Shown here one piece after another: positions 52,624 to 61,573 of a stretch of 64,000 bases of DNA (the first letter of the stretch is position 1; every line of letters begins with the position of its first letter). A program made the position numbers and the translations under genes. The DNA comes from Paraburkholderia caribensis (GTDB lineage: Bacteria; Pseudomonadota; Gammaproteobacteria; Burkholderiales; Burkholderiaceae), in assembly GCF_002902945.1 (NCBI RefSeq), contig NZ_CP026102.1:620001-684000 (forward strand). Reading direction: 5' to 3'. A model generated the notes under the pieces. That model searched no databases. It was not told the origin of the DNA and saw only the letters and a list, made by a program, of their open reading frames with translations.

Positions 52624-52658
52624 TTACTCACAGGCTTGTCACCAGAAACTGTGGAGAA
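52624..52658. repeat. DnaA-box-like inverted pair, unit 3
   Basis: TTACTCACA (two mismatches) faces TGTGGAGAA (one mismatch), same spacing as units 1 and 2. Confidence 0.65.
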
Positions 52659-52778
52659 CTCCACTCGCCGCGCCGCCATCTCCACGCGTCACAGGTGTTG
52701 AATCCTCGGCACCGGGCAAGACATTTGCTGCGCAGTTATCACCTGCGCCTTTCCCGCTGCGCTGACGCTGGAGATTCC

Positions 52779-54107
52779 ATGCGCGTTCGCCCCATCCTGA
52801 TCGCGATTTGCGTCGTTCCGCTTGCCGCCTGTGCGGCGTCATCCAATACGCCCGAAGAAGCGAGTTTCGGCCCATCGCCAACCCTGCCCGCGCCCGACAA
52901 GTCGCTTGTCCCGACGGTCCACATTGCGCCTGTCGAACCGCGTGCCGCCGGCACGCATCCCACCGCGCCGCCCGGTTTCGCCGTGACGCCATTCGCCGCG
53001 AATCTCCAGCATCCGCGCTGGCTCTACACGCTACCGAACGGCGACGTACTGGTGGCCGAGACCAATACACCGCAGCCGCATGACAACGGCGGCGGCGTCG
53101 TCGGCTGGATCACGAAGCAGTTCCAGAAGCGCGCGGGCGCGGGCGTGCCGAGTCCCGACCGGATCGTGCTGCTGCGCGACGCCGACGGCGACGGCAGCGC
53201 CGAAACGCAAGGCGTATTCATCGACAAGCTGCATTCGCCGTTCGGCATGGCGCTGATCGGCAACCAGCTGTATGTCGCCGATACCGACGCGTTGCTGCGC
53301 TTCGATTACGTCACGGGCGAAACACGGATCGCCGCGCAGGGCGTGAAGGTCGCCGATCTGCCTGCCGGCCCGATCAACCATCATTGGACCAAAAATATTC
53401 TGGCGAGCCGCGACGGCAAACGGCTCTACATCACGGTCGGCTCGAACAGCAATGCAGCGGAGCACGGCGTCGAAGCGGAAGCCGACCGCGCCCGCATCCT
53501 CGAATTCGATATCGCGAGCGGCACGATGCGGCCTTACGCAACCGGCCTGCGCAATCCGAACGGCATGGCGTGGCAACCTCAATCGGGCGTGCTGTGGACG
53601 ACCGTGAACGAACGCGACGAACTGGGCAACAATCTCGTGCCCGACTACATGACGTCGGTGAAGGACGGCGCGTTCTATGGCTTCCCGTTCAGCTATTACG
53701 GCCAGCATGTCGATTCGCGGGTGAAGCCGCAGAACCCGGACATGGTCGCGCGCGCCATCGCGCCGGACTATGCGCTCGGCAATCACACGGCATCGCTCGG
53801 ATTGGCGTTTTATGACGGCAGGCTGTTTCCGGACCGCTACCGTGGCGGCGCATTCGTCGGTCAGCACGGCTCATGGAACAGAAAGCCGTTTGCGGGCTAC
53901 AAGGTGATCTTCGTGCCGTTCGAGAATGGCAAGCCGTCGGGTGGACCGGAAGATTTTCTGACGGGATTCCTGAGGCCGGACGGGCACGCGGTTGGGCGGC
54001 CCGTCGGCGTGGCGCTGGATGCGCGCGGCGCGCTGCTGGTTGCCGACGATGTCGGCAACGCGGTGTGGCGAATCGCGCCCGCTACGGGGACAGCGGGCCC
54101 GAAGTAG
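52779..54107 (+). CDS. PQQ-type sugar dehydrogenase-like lipoprotein (sorbosone dehydrogenase family)
   Basis: About 442 residues. Lipobox CVVPLAAC (Cys18), Pro-rich linker, then a six-bladed beta-propeller of the GDH-B/sorbosone dehydrogenase type: GFAVTPFAANLQHPRWLYTLPNGDVLVAETN, INHHWTKNILASRDGKRLYITVGSNSN, GLRNPNGMAWQP, GHAVGRPVGVALDARGALLVADDVGN. It should oxidise aldoses or ketoses in the periplasm, with PQQ or without. GGAGATTCC precedes the ATG. Confidence 0.87.
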   Translation: MRVRPILIAICVVPLAACAASSNTPEEASFGPSPTLPAPDKSLVPTVHIAPVEPRAAGTHPTAPPGFAVTPFAANLQHPRWLYTLPNGDVLVAETNTPQPHDNGGGVVGWITKQFQKRAGAGVPSPDRIVLLRDADGDGSAETQGVFIDKLHSPFGMALIGNQLYVADTDALLRFDYVTGETRIAAQGVKVADLPAGPINHHWTKNILASRDGKRLYITVGSNSNAAEHGVEAEADRARILEFDIASGTMRPYATGLRNPNGMAWQPQSGVLWTTVNERDELGNNLVPDYMTSVKDGAFYGFPFSYYGQHVDSRVKPQNPDMVARAIAPDYALGNHTASLGLAFYDGRLFPDRYRGGAFVGQHGSWNRKPFAGYKVIFVPFENGKPSGGPEDFLTGFLRPDGHAVGRPVGVALDARGALLVADDVGNAVWRIAPATGTAGPK

Positions 54108-54148
54108 ATGCCAGAAGGGCGGCGAAGTGAAGCGGGTATCGACGCGGT

Positions 54149-54457
54149 TTACGGATGGTTGTACATCGCATTCCAGTCCGCCGCCGACACGCCCGGGCGG
54201 CCCGCCTGCGATGCGTTCGCGACACCGCCGTAACCGCTCGCCGCACCGTTCTGCGCGTTCACGCGCGCTTGCGCGGCCTGGATCTCATCGGGGTAGTGCG
54301 CTTCCGTGCCTGCGCCCGGACGATAGCCGGCCTGTTCCAGTTGAACCAACTCGGCGCGGACCTGAGCGCGAGTAACAGGCTGGTTCGACTGGGCGAACGA
54401 CACGGCGGGGATAGCGAGCACGGCAGCGACGGCAACAGCCTTGATCAGCGACTTCAT
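54149..54457 (-). CDS. DUF4148 secreted protein
   Basis: 102 residues: signal peptide (AVAVAAVLAIPAVSFA), then TRAQVRAELVQLEQAGYRPGAGTEAHYPDEIQAAQARV, the DUF4148 hallmark. Function unknown, common and multi-copy in Burkholderia. GGAGG lies 7 nt before the ATG. Confidence 0.9.
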   Translation of the reverse strand: MKSLIKAVAVAAVLAIPAVSFAQSNQPVTRAQVRAELVQLEQAGYRPGAGTEAHYPDEIQAAQARVNAQNGAASGYGGVANASQAGRPGVSAADWNAMYNHP

Positions 54458-54613
54458 GATGAACCTCCAACTTTGTTTTCGACTTTGCGAACAGCCCTGT
54501 TCGCAATCAGTTGTAATAAGTGTAGGTAAGTAGCCGCTTAAGATTAAGCCCATCCGGTGGAAGTGACTTTTCCAGATTTCAGGGTTTACCCCTAAATGCC
54601 CGCCGGGCGGGCG

Positions 54614-55726
54614 TCAGCGCCGTTCGAGCGACAGTTTTTTGCCGTAGCCGGTGAGTTCGAGGTAGCCGTGCCCGGCTGGCTGCCCGTCACGGCTGATGGC
54701 GACGGCGCCTTCCCAGTAGAGCGCGCCCGTCGATTCGCTCGAATCGAGTTCCTGATCGTCGAGCAAGGGCGTCAGTTGCCAGCGGGTGTCGCCCGTACGT
54801 ACGACGGTCGCCACCGGGTATTGCGTGTTCGTGCGCGGCGAACGCCATTGGCGGGTCGGCGAAAAGTCGACGTCGCTGGGGCCGTATTGCGTGACGTGTC
54901 CATCGGCCGTGCGCAGCGCGGCGTGCGCCCAGACCGCGTGTCCATCGGCGGCGCGCACCTTGAACGCCATCAGCGCCGCGCCGCCCGTCAGGTTCGCGCC
55001 GAGCCAGTCCCAGCCGACGGCATCGGACGCGAGCAATGTGCTCGACCATTCGTGATCGAGCCATGCGCTGCCCGTGACGGACGTTGGCGCCGGCGCGCGG
55101 CTCGCGCCATCGGCGGATGGACGTGTCACGCTGCCCGTCACGCGCAATTGGGGTTCGCTGTAGTAGTAGCTCGCCTGTTCCGGCAGCGGTCCTTTGCGCG
55201 AGTAGCCGTGGTCGCCCTGAAGGAGCGGCGCCTGGGTCGGCGTGAATGTCAGATGCAACGCGAAGCCGCCGGCGTCGGCGTTCACGTCGTAGTGGCCGTC
55301 CGGCGCGCGGACCATCCGCCAGCTATCGAGCCGGACGTCGGTGTTGTCCGGCTTCGCGTAGGCGAGGCCGAAGCCTTGCCGGGCGATCTTCTGGTCGTGC
55401 ACGAGCCGGCCGAGTCGCGGATCGCTGAGCGCGGCGTGCGCGATGATCAGCTGCGTCGGCGCGAACCCGCTCGGGTCGCTCGCAGGATGCCCCGTCGCTG
55501 AGCGGAAGAAGGTGATCTGAAAGCCGAGCGGCTGATGATCGGGCGTCTCCAGCCAGCCCGTCGCGTACCACCATTCGGTGCGAAACGCGGGATGCGCGCC
55601 CGTGTCGCGAGGCAGTTCAATCGACTTGTCCGGCGCAACGGCCGCGAATTGCGGTTCGGCCGCGAAACCCGCCGATCCGCGAAGCAGACACGCGAACACG
55701 AGCAACAGAATACGGGCGGCATGCAT
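54614..55726 (-). CDS. Secreted lipocalin-like AttH/carotenoid 1,2-hydratase family protein
   Basis: 370 residues with a signal peptide. Contains AFRTEWWYATGWLETPDHQPLGFQITFFRSATGH, DHEWSSTLLASDAVGWDWLGANLTGGAALMAFKVR and a C-terminal beta-barrel (YWEGAVAISRDGQPAGHGYLELTGYGKKL), the AttH/CrtC-like double lipocalin fold. It overlaps the upstream ABC permease stop (TGATG), matching AttEFGH-type clusters where it is the partner of an FtsX-like exporter. GGAGG precedes the ATG. Substrate likely lipid, inferred only. Confidence 0.85.
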   Translation of the reverse strand: MHAARILLLVFACLLRGSAGFAAEPQFAAVAPDKSIELPRDTGAHPAFRTEWWYATGWLETPDHQPLGFQITFFRSATGHPASDPSGFAPTQLIIAHAALSDPRLGRLVHDQKIARQGFGLAYAKPDNTDVRLDSWRMVRAPDGHYDVNADAGGFALHLTFTPTQAPLLQGDHGYSRKGPLPEQASYYYSEPQLRVTGSVTRPSADGASRAPAPTSVTGSAWLDHEWSSTLLASDAVGWDWLGANLTGGAALMAFKVRAADGHAVWAHAALRTADGHVTQYGPSDVDFSPTRQWRSPRTNTQYPVATVVRTGDTRWQLTPLLDDQELDSSESTGALYWEGAVAISRDGQPAGHGYLELTGYGKKLSLERR

Positions 55727-58314
55727 CACCAGTCCTCCCTGACCGCGCGCACGGCATCGATGGAGACAGCGCGGCGGCCCGCCGCGACGGCCGTCGTGCA
55801 CGACGACGCGAGCATCACGAGCGCCAGCACGGATAGCAGCGTCCACGGCACATGCAGCGACATGCTCCAGTGAAACGACTGCGGGTTGACGACGAACACG
55901 AGGATCAGGCTGATCGCAAAGCCGAGCACGCAGCCCATCGCGATGCCGAGCGCGGTGAGCAGCCCGCCTTCCATCGCGAGCAGCGCGAGAATCTGTCCAC
56001 GCGTCACGCCCACGTGCCGCAGCATGCCGAACTCGCGCGAGCGCGACAGCGTCTGTGCCGAGAACGTCGCCGCGACGCCGAACAGTCCGATCACGATCGC
56101 GACGGCCTCCAGCAGATACGTGACGGCGAAGCTGCGGTCGAAGATGGTCAGCGTGCGTGCGCGGATGTCGCCGGGTTGCGCGAAGTCGAGTGCGCTGGCG
56201 AACGGCAATGCGCGCAACGCGGTGATCGCCTGCCCGGCGCTCACGCCGCGCTCCAGGGTGAGGGCGGCGTCGGTAGCGCCGGTGTCACCCGTGAGGCGCC
56301 GGTAATCGGCGAGACGGATTTGCAGCGCGCCTGTCTGCCGCACGTAGTCGCGCCAGATGCCCGCGACGACGAACACGGCGCCGTGCTCGCCGATCGGCAG
56401 CATCAGCCGTTGACCGACGTGATAGCCGTACAGATCGACCATCGCTTCCGACGCCCACACGGGTGTTTCGCCAGCGCGCAACGCGGACGGCGGCAGGATC
56501 GCCCCGGTGATCTGCAGATTCGCACCGGGATCGGCGGCATCGATTTCGCGCGCGAGCAGGGCAACGGACGGTCGCGACGGATCGAGCGCCAGTTGCGAGG
56601 TGCGCGCGAACGCCGCGTGGCGGATGCCGGGCGTGGCGGCCAGCATTGCCTGCTGCTGGGGATTCAGCCCGCCCGTGTCGCCGTTCGGCGCGACGCGGAC
56701 ATAGACGTCGGCGGACAACAGGTGCGCAAGCCAGTCTTCGACCGACACGCGAAAGCTCGACACCATAATCGCCATCGCGACGATCAATGTGAAGCTCGAC
56801 AGCACGCCGCCCATCGCAATCGATGCCTGGCCCGGCGCGTTCGCGAGGCGCGCGAGCGCAAGCGCAACGACGGGCGCGGCGGTGCGCCGTGTGTCGCTTC
56901 CATCGAGCGGACGGCTCAGCGCGCGAAACAGCAGCGACGTGACGCGCGGCATCAGCGCGATGCCGCCGATCAGCAGCAGCGCGACCGCGAGATAGCCCGC
57001 AATCGGCACGTCGAACACGGGCGGCGTCTGCGTCAGCGCCACGCCGAGAGCGATGCAGACGAGCGCGGGCCACGGCGTCGACAGCTTGCCGAGCGCGGCT
57101 TCCTCGCCGCCCGCTTTCAGCGCGGGCGCGGGATGGGCGCGCGCCGCTTCGAGCGCGGGCACCAGACTGCCGAGCAGCGACACGGCGATGCCGAGCACGA
57201 CGAAAATCGCGCTGGCGACCGGCTCGAAGCCGACCGTCGGTTGAACGCCGGGGAAGTAGCCGCCGCCCAGATCGCTGCCGAAAAAGCGCAGCACGACATA
57301 GGCGAGCGCGAAGCCGAGCGCGATGCCCGCCGCCGAGCCGAGCGTGCCGAGCAGCGCGCCTTCGAGCAGAATCTGCCGCAGCAACTGTGTGCGCGTGAGG
57401 CCGAGCACGCGCAGCATCGCGAACTGCGCGCGCCGGCGCACCACGCCGAGGGCCTGCGTCGAGAATACGAGAAACGCGCCCGTGAACAGCGCGACCAGCG
57501 CGAGCACGTTCATGTTGATCCGGTAGGCGCGCGACAGCCGGTCGGTGCGGCTTTCTACGTCGCGCGTTTCGCCCACGGCGAACCGGCTGCCGAGCTGGTC
57601 CTGCAACGCGCGCCTGAACCGTTCGCGATCGACGCCGCGTTCGAGTTGCAGATCGACGCGCGACAGCTTGCCGAGGCGCGCGAAGCGCCATTGTGCGGCC
57701 GCGATGTCCATCACCGCGATGCGTTGCCCGGGCCGCGCCCTGACGATGCTGCCCGCCACGCGCAGATGCACATCGGACGTACCGCTGCGCAACGTCACGG
57801 TCTCGCCGGCGCGCACGCCGAGCCATTGCTGCGCGGCGGGCGAGAGGAAGATGGCGTCGCTGGCGAGGGCGTCGAGCGGGCGGCTGCTGTCCGTCACACC
57901 CGTCAGATCGGGCGCGATGCGGCTCGCGCGGAACATGTCGATGCCGAGCACTTTCAGCGGCGCGGTGCGATCCGGCACGGTCACGTCGAGTTCGAGCACG
58001 GGGCTGGCGAGCGCGACGCCGGGTTGTGTCGCGAGTCGTGGATAGGCGCTTTCATCGAACGTGGGCTGTGCGCCGCGCACCTGCAAGTCAGCCTGGCCCG
58101 ACAGGCTGCGCGTCGCCGCCGAGAATTCGTTGAACGCGGCGCTGTTGATCAGTTGCACGGCGTAGCCGAGTGCGACGCCGAGCGCGATGGTCGCAATCGC
58201 GATCAGGGCGCGGCCTTTGTGGCTGTGCCACTCGGCGGCTAGCAGCCAGCGCGTGAGCGTGCGCAGTCCGTGGCGCGTGGGGTGCGCGGTTGCGCTGAAC
58301 GCTGTGTCATTCAT
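55726..58314 (-). CDS. ABC transporter permease, double FtsX type
   Basis: 862 residues with about ten helices arranged as two FtsX/MacB_PCD repeats: N-terminal helix (ALIAIATIALGVALGYAVQLI), a large periplasmic domain, three helices (VLALVALFTGAFLVFSTQALG onward), a middle helix pair, a second periplasmic domain and three C-terminal helices (TYLLEAVAIVIGLFGVAATFSA to VLALVMLASSCTTAVAAG). Both permease halves are fused in one chain, unlike LolC/LolE. It follows the ATPase with 8 nt overlap. Probably extracts or delivers a hydrophobic substrate across the envelope. Confidence 0.9.
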   Translation of the reverse strand: MNDTAFSATAHPTRHGLRTLTRWLLAAEWHSHKGRALIAIATIALGVALGYAVQLINSAAFNEFSAATRSLSGQADLQVRGAQPTFDESAYPRLATQPGVALASPVLELDVTVPDRTAPLKVLGIDMFRASRIAPDLTGVTDSSRPLDALASDAIFLSPAAQQWLGVRAGETVTLRSGTSDVHLRVAGSIVRARPGQRIAVMDIAAAQWRFARLGKLSRVDLQLERGVDRERFRRALQDQLGSRFAVGETRDVESRTDRLSRAYRINMNVLALVALFTGAFLVFSTQALGVVRRRAQFAMLRVLGLTRTQLLRQILLEGALLGTLGSAAGIALGFALAYVVLRFFGSDLGGGYFPGVQPTVGFEPVASAIFVVLGIAVSLLGSLVPALEAARAHPAPALKAGGEEAALGKLSTPWPALVCIALGVALTQTPPVFDVPIAGYLAVALLLIGGIALMPRVTSLLFRALSRPLDGSDTRRTAAPVVALALARLANAPGQASIAMGGVLSSFTLIVAMAIMVSSFRVSVEDWLAHLLSADVYVRVAPNGDTGGLNPQQQAMLAATPGIRHAAFARTSQLALDPSRPSVALLAREIDAADPGANLQITGAILPPSALRAGETPVWASEAMVDLYGYHVGQRLMLPIGEHGAVFVVAGIWRDYVRQTGALQIRLADYRRLTGDTGATDAALTLERGVSAGQAITALRALPFASALDFAQPGDIRARTLTIFDRSFAVTYLLEAVAIVIGLFGVAATFSAQTLSRSREFGMLRHVGVTRGQILALLAMEGGLLTALGIAMGCVLGFAISLILVFVVNPQSFHWSMSLHVPWTLLSVLALVMLASSCTTAVAAGRRAVSIDAVRAVREDW

Positions 58315-59017
58315 GGTTCTGGCGCGAGGCGTGGGGCGATGTTGCGTGCATCGCGTGCAGTTTGCCTTCGCTCAGGATGAGTACGCGGTCGGCGACGGCG
58401 GCGGCTGCTTGCGAATGCGTGACCATCATCGTTGCTGCGCCGTTCGCTTTGGTTTCTTCGCGCAGCAGCGCGAGCACTTCATGCGCGGTGTCGGGGTCGA
58501 GATTGCCTGTGGGCTCGTCGGCGAGGATCAGCGTGGGACGGTGCACGAGTGCGCGAGCGATGGCGACGCGCTGCAGTTCGCCGCCCGATAGCTGGCGCGG
58601 CATATCGTGTCCGCGTCCTTCCAGACCGACGGCGGCGAGCATGTCGAGTGCGCGTTGCGGCGGGATGCCGTTCAGCAGTAACGGTAGCGCGACGTTTTGC
58701 GCGAGCGTCAGATGCGGCAGCACGTGGAACGCCTGAAAGACGAAGCCGAGTTTTTCGCGGCGCAGGCGGGTGGCGGCATCGTCGTTCAGCGTCGAGACGG
58801 GCGTGCCGTCGATGAGCACTTCGCCGCTATCGGCGCGGTCCAGGCCCGCTATCAGGTTCAATAGCGTTGATTTGCCGACGCCTGAGTCGCCCATGATGGC
58901 GATGAATTCGCCTGCTGCCAGTTTGAAGTCCAGGCTGGACAGGACTACGCGGTTTGTTGCGTAGGCTTTACTCAGCGAGCGGCATTCCAGGGCGGGGGGG
59001 AGGGCCGGGGGCGGCAT
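58307..59017 (-). CDS. ABC transporter ATP-binding protein (LolD/AttE-like)
   Basis: About 236 residues: Walker A MGDSGVGKST, Q-loop VFQAFHVLPHLT, signature QLSGGELQRVAIARALVH, Walker B LILADEPTGNLD, H-loop MMVTHS. It belongs to the LolD/MacB/AttE branch that works with FtsX permeases. The ATG is preceded by AAGGACCCAC; an in-frame upstream ATG would extend into repeat element B and is not credible. Confidence 0.93.
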   Translation of the reverse strand: MPPPALPPALECRSLSKAYATNRVVLSSLDFKLAAGEFIAIMGDSGVGKSTLLNLIAGLDRADSGEVLIDGTPVSTLNDDAATRLRREKLGFVFQAFHVLPHLTLAQNVALPLLLNGIPPQRALDMLAAVGLEGRGHDMPRQLSGGELQRVAIARALVHRPTLILADEPTGNLDPDTAHEVLALLREETKANGAATMMVTHSQAAAAVADRVLILSEGKLHAMHATSPHASRQNHE

Positions 59018-59173
59018 GTGGGTCCTTGAGGTGTGTTGGGTTTTTTTTTGTCTGCGACGCTGGGGGTGGGTTTGGTCTTTTCGCTGGCATCCGTGTTTTG
59101 CTTTCGCTTTCGCTTTCGCTGGCATCCGCGAATTGTTAGCGTGCTTCAGGCGTCGCCCCTGTGCGGGGCGGCA

Positions 59174-59207
59174 CCTACTTTTCTTTGCCGCCGCAAAGAA
59201 AAGTAGG
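59174..59207. repeat. 15-bp hairpin in left arm of element B
   Basis: CCTACTTTTCTTTGC, loop CGCC, GCAAAGAAAAGTAGG, the same as in copy A. Confidence 0.9.
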
Positions 59208-59385
59208 CAAAAGAAAGCGGCTCACACCGCCAGCTCTTGACGTTTGTCCAGGGGCCCCCAGCGTCCCCGTACTTCGCACGGTAACGCTCGGGCCCGCCTG
59301 CGTTGCCAGCGCTCTCTCTGTACGCCTCACCCCCTTCATACATCCGCGTCCAGCACGCCGCGCCGGACAGTCTTCCGCCGCCTAG

Positions 59386-59508
59386 GTGGCAAACTGTGTG
59401 TCGGCCTTCGCGCAATACACGCAGCACTCCGGGCTGGAAAGCAAGGTTGGTGTCCGTTGTAGAGCGCCGGCTTCTGCGTCGCGACAACCTGCACACAGTT
59501 TGCCACCT
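59386..59508. repeat. Inverted central motif and core of element B
   Basis: GTGGCAAACTGTGTG (59386-59400) faces its complement (from 59492) across 91 nt. The surrounding CCGCC-AGGTGG pairs with CCACCTGGGCGG with one mismatch. Confidence 0.82.
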
Positions 59509-59684
59509 GGGCGGCATATAACGTTCGCTGCCGCTTGAACGGGTACGGGTATTTGAAGCGGGTGAGGCGTTCATTCGAAGCGTTGGCAACGGGCATTGAT
59601 AAGTACGTTGTCGTGTGGAGCGTAAGACCCTTTGGGGGCCCTCAGGCAAGAACTAGCACTGTCGGTGTGAGCCGCTTTCTTTTG

Positions 59685-59718
59685 CCTACTTTTCTTTGCG
59701 GCGGCAAAGAAAAGTAGG
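59685..59718. repeat. 15-bp hairpin in right arm of element B
   Basis: Same stem with the complemented loop GGCG. Confidence 0.9.
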
Positions 59719-59874
59719 TGCCGCCCCGCACAGGGGCGACGCGTGAAGCACGCTAACAATTCGCGGATGCCAGCGAAAGCAAAAGCAAAAGCAAACCGCG
59801 AATGCCAGCGCAAAGGCCCGAACAACCAAACCGCGAACGCCAACACAACCCCCAGCGTCGCAGACAAAAAAAAC

Positions 59875-61347
59875 TCAAAACGTCAGATCATGCAACTTCT
59901 TCATCCCATCCAGCAGCCATTGAAAAATCGACTGCTCGGATTGCGCAACAGGCGCCGGCGTCCCGAGCTTGCCCAGCGTATCCTGCCTCCGCGACAACAT
60001 CTGACACATCTCCCTCGCGACATCTGGCTTATCCTTCAGCAGCGGCGTCAAATCTTCCTTCTTCAACTGATAAACAGTCGCCGACGTAAGCGCCGAGATC
60101 GTCACGCGCGCGGGCATACCTGCCAGCAGACCGAATTCACCCATCGCGTCGCCAGGACCCAGACGAGTCACTTCGACAGGCCCAGACGTATCCTGCGCCA
60201 CCACAGACAGCACCCCCGAATCCACAATGGTCAAATGGTCGAGCACCGTGTCCGGCGTGACCACCGTGTCGCCACGCTCATAAGAGCGACGGGACAGCAT
60301 AGGCGCAAGACGCTGCAACTCGTCCGCCGTCAACGCGGCAAAAATCTCCACGCGCCGCAGCAGCGCAACGCGCGGATCGATCTGCTGCGTCGGCAAGGCC
60401 GAAGGCGAAGGCGCATACCCGCCCCCAAGCGGCTTCAGATCGACGCCCGCCGCCTGCAACTGCCGGTAGCACAAGTCAAACAGCTCGTTCGTGACGGCGA
60501 GCTTCTTGCTCATGTCGTCGACATACGCAGTCGCCTCGTATGTGACGGACATGATGCTGGTCCGCTTCACGATCGCATACGGCGCCGGGTCGGCGATCAC
60601 CGCGCGCACGCCCGCCAGCGCGCGTTCGAGCGCAGCCAGCACCACGCTCGGACGCGCTTCGGGCGTGATCTCCAGCATGAGGGTCACGCCGTGCAGCGCC
60701 GGCGGCCGGCTGCTGTTCGTGATCTTCGCCTTCGCCGCCACGGCATTCGGCACGATCACGATATTGCCTTGCGATGTCAGCAGATGCGTCGCGCGCCAGT
60801 TCATCTCCAGCACCTTGCCCTCCACGCCGTCGATGATCACCCAGTTGCCAATGTGATACGGCTCGGTCGTGTTGATCACAATGCCGGCAAACACGTCGCT
60901 GAGCGTGCTCTGGATCGCAAGGCCAAGCACGATGGCGAGTGCGCCCGATGTCGCGACCAGCCCGCGCACCGGCAGTTCGAGCACGAAGCCGAGCGCCGCG
61001 ACGGCAGCCGCGAGAAAAACCACCGCGCCGAATACGTCCGAGAAGAGCCTTTGACGGCGCCAGGTCTGCGGCAACAGCAACGTGTCGAGCGCAAGGCTGA
61101 GCAGACGCGCGCCCATCAGCCACCAGATGATTTCAAGCACCTGGCCAAGCACGTGCAACGGCTTCGAATCCGCGTAAGGCGCCTGCGAGAACGGACTCAG
61201 GCCCGAGCCGAACAGCAGTGCGCTGAGCGCCGCGTAAATGCACAGCCGCACCAGCAACCGCGCGACTTCGTTTTTTGGGGTGGTGCAACGCCAGATCACG
61301 ACATCGACTGCGACGAGCGCAAAGCCAAAAATCAGCGGATTGTTCAC
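59875..61347 (-). CDS. MscS-type mechanosensitive channel with cyclic nucleotide-binding domain
   Basis: About 490 residues. Four or more N-terminal helices, then the MscS pore and beta domain (GLVATSGALAIVLGLAIQSTLSDVFAGIVINTTEPYHIGNWVIIDGVEGKVLEMNWRATHLLTSQGNIVIVPN). After about residue 340 a cyclic-nucleotide-binding domain follows (LLRRVEIFAALTADELQRLAPMLSRRSYERGD, GDAMGEFGLLAGMPARVTISAL, with the Glu and Arg of the phosphate cassette). This is the bCNG-like layout. The GTG start has GGAG 5 nt upstream; an ATG 23 codons earlier is less likely. Confidence 0.9.
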   Translation of the reverse strand: MNNPLIFGFALVAVDVVIWRCTTPKNEVARLLVRLCIYAALSALLFGSGLSPFSQAPYADSKPLHVLGQVLEIIWWLMGARLLSLALDTLLLPQTWRRQRLFSDVFGAVVFLAAAVAALGFVLELPVRGLVATSGALAIVLGLAIQSTLSDVFAGIVINTTEPYHIGNWVIIDGVEGKVLEMNWRATHLLTSQGNIVIVPNAVAAKAKITNSSRPPALHGVTLMLEITPEARPSVVLAALERALAGVRAVIADPAPYAIVKRTSIMSVTYEATAYVDDMSKKLAVTNELFDLCYRQLQAAGVDLKPLGGGYAPSPSALPTQQIDPRVALLRRVEIFAALTADELQRLAPMLSRRSYERGDTVVTPDTVLDHLTIVDSGVLSVVAQDTSGPVEVTRLGPGDAMGEFGLLAGMPARVTISALTSATVYQLKKEDLTPLLKDKPDVAREMCQMLSRRQDTLGKLGTPAPVAQSEQSIFQWLLDGMKKLHDLTF

Positions 61348-61573
61348 GCACACTCCATAGCGGGGTTGAACGGTCAAAGCGACGTGCAGGCCGGCCGCGT
61401 GCAACGGCTGTTTCAATGCCCGCTTGCAACGGCTCCTCGCGACAGTAGCACGGCCTGGTGCAACGCGGCGTCATGTCCAGTTTCATGACGCCGCGCGTCG
61501 CGCATTCAGCCCATTTTCTACGACATTTTCAATCGCGATGCAGCAGAGCGTACGTGGTGTTCGGCGCGCCTCA

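Larger units (their letters stand above)
52293..52778. other. Intergenic array of DnaA-box-like inverted pairs
   Basis: About 485 bases holding three related units (about 118 and 141 nt apart). Each has a TT(G/A)-CCACA-type left box and an inverted TGTGGA-AA right box around GAAC/GAAA-AACTG. A GGATGCATCGG-GCAATCTGAAT block recurs between units. Confidence 0.7.
59050..59865. repeat. Large nested inverted-repeat element, copy B
   Basis: Same architecture as copy A in 816 bp. GTCTGCGACGCTGGG at the left and its complement at the right, with 8-9 T or A just outside, so the perfect terminal inverted repeat here is about 26 bp. Inside are two 15-bp hairpins, the CGCCCCTGTGCGGGGCGGC block, GCTTTC hexamers and the inverted GTGGCAAACTGTGTG motif around a 91-nt core. 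Its arms are close to identical to copy A in places, the core is not. No protein gene. It lies just upstream of the AttE-like ATPase. Confidence 0.85.

Noticed and set aside
52365..52658. Chromosomal origin of replication
   Set aside because: DnaA-like boxes are present, but there are no dnaA, dnaN, parAB or rep genes nearby and no AT-rich unwinding region; a DnaA-binding locus is the most that can be suggested.
55852..58242. Nearly 800-codon plus-strand frame across the ABC permease
   Set aside because: Antisense shadow of the FtsX-type permease, rich in Arg/Ala/Glu with no recognisable motif.
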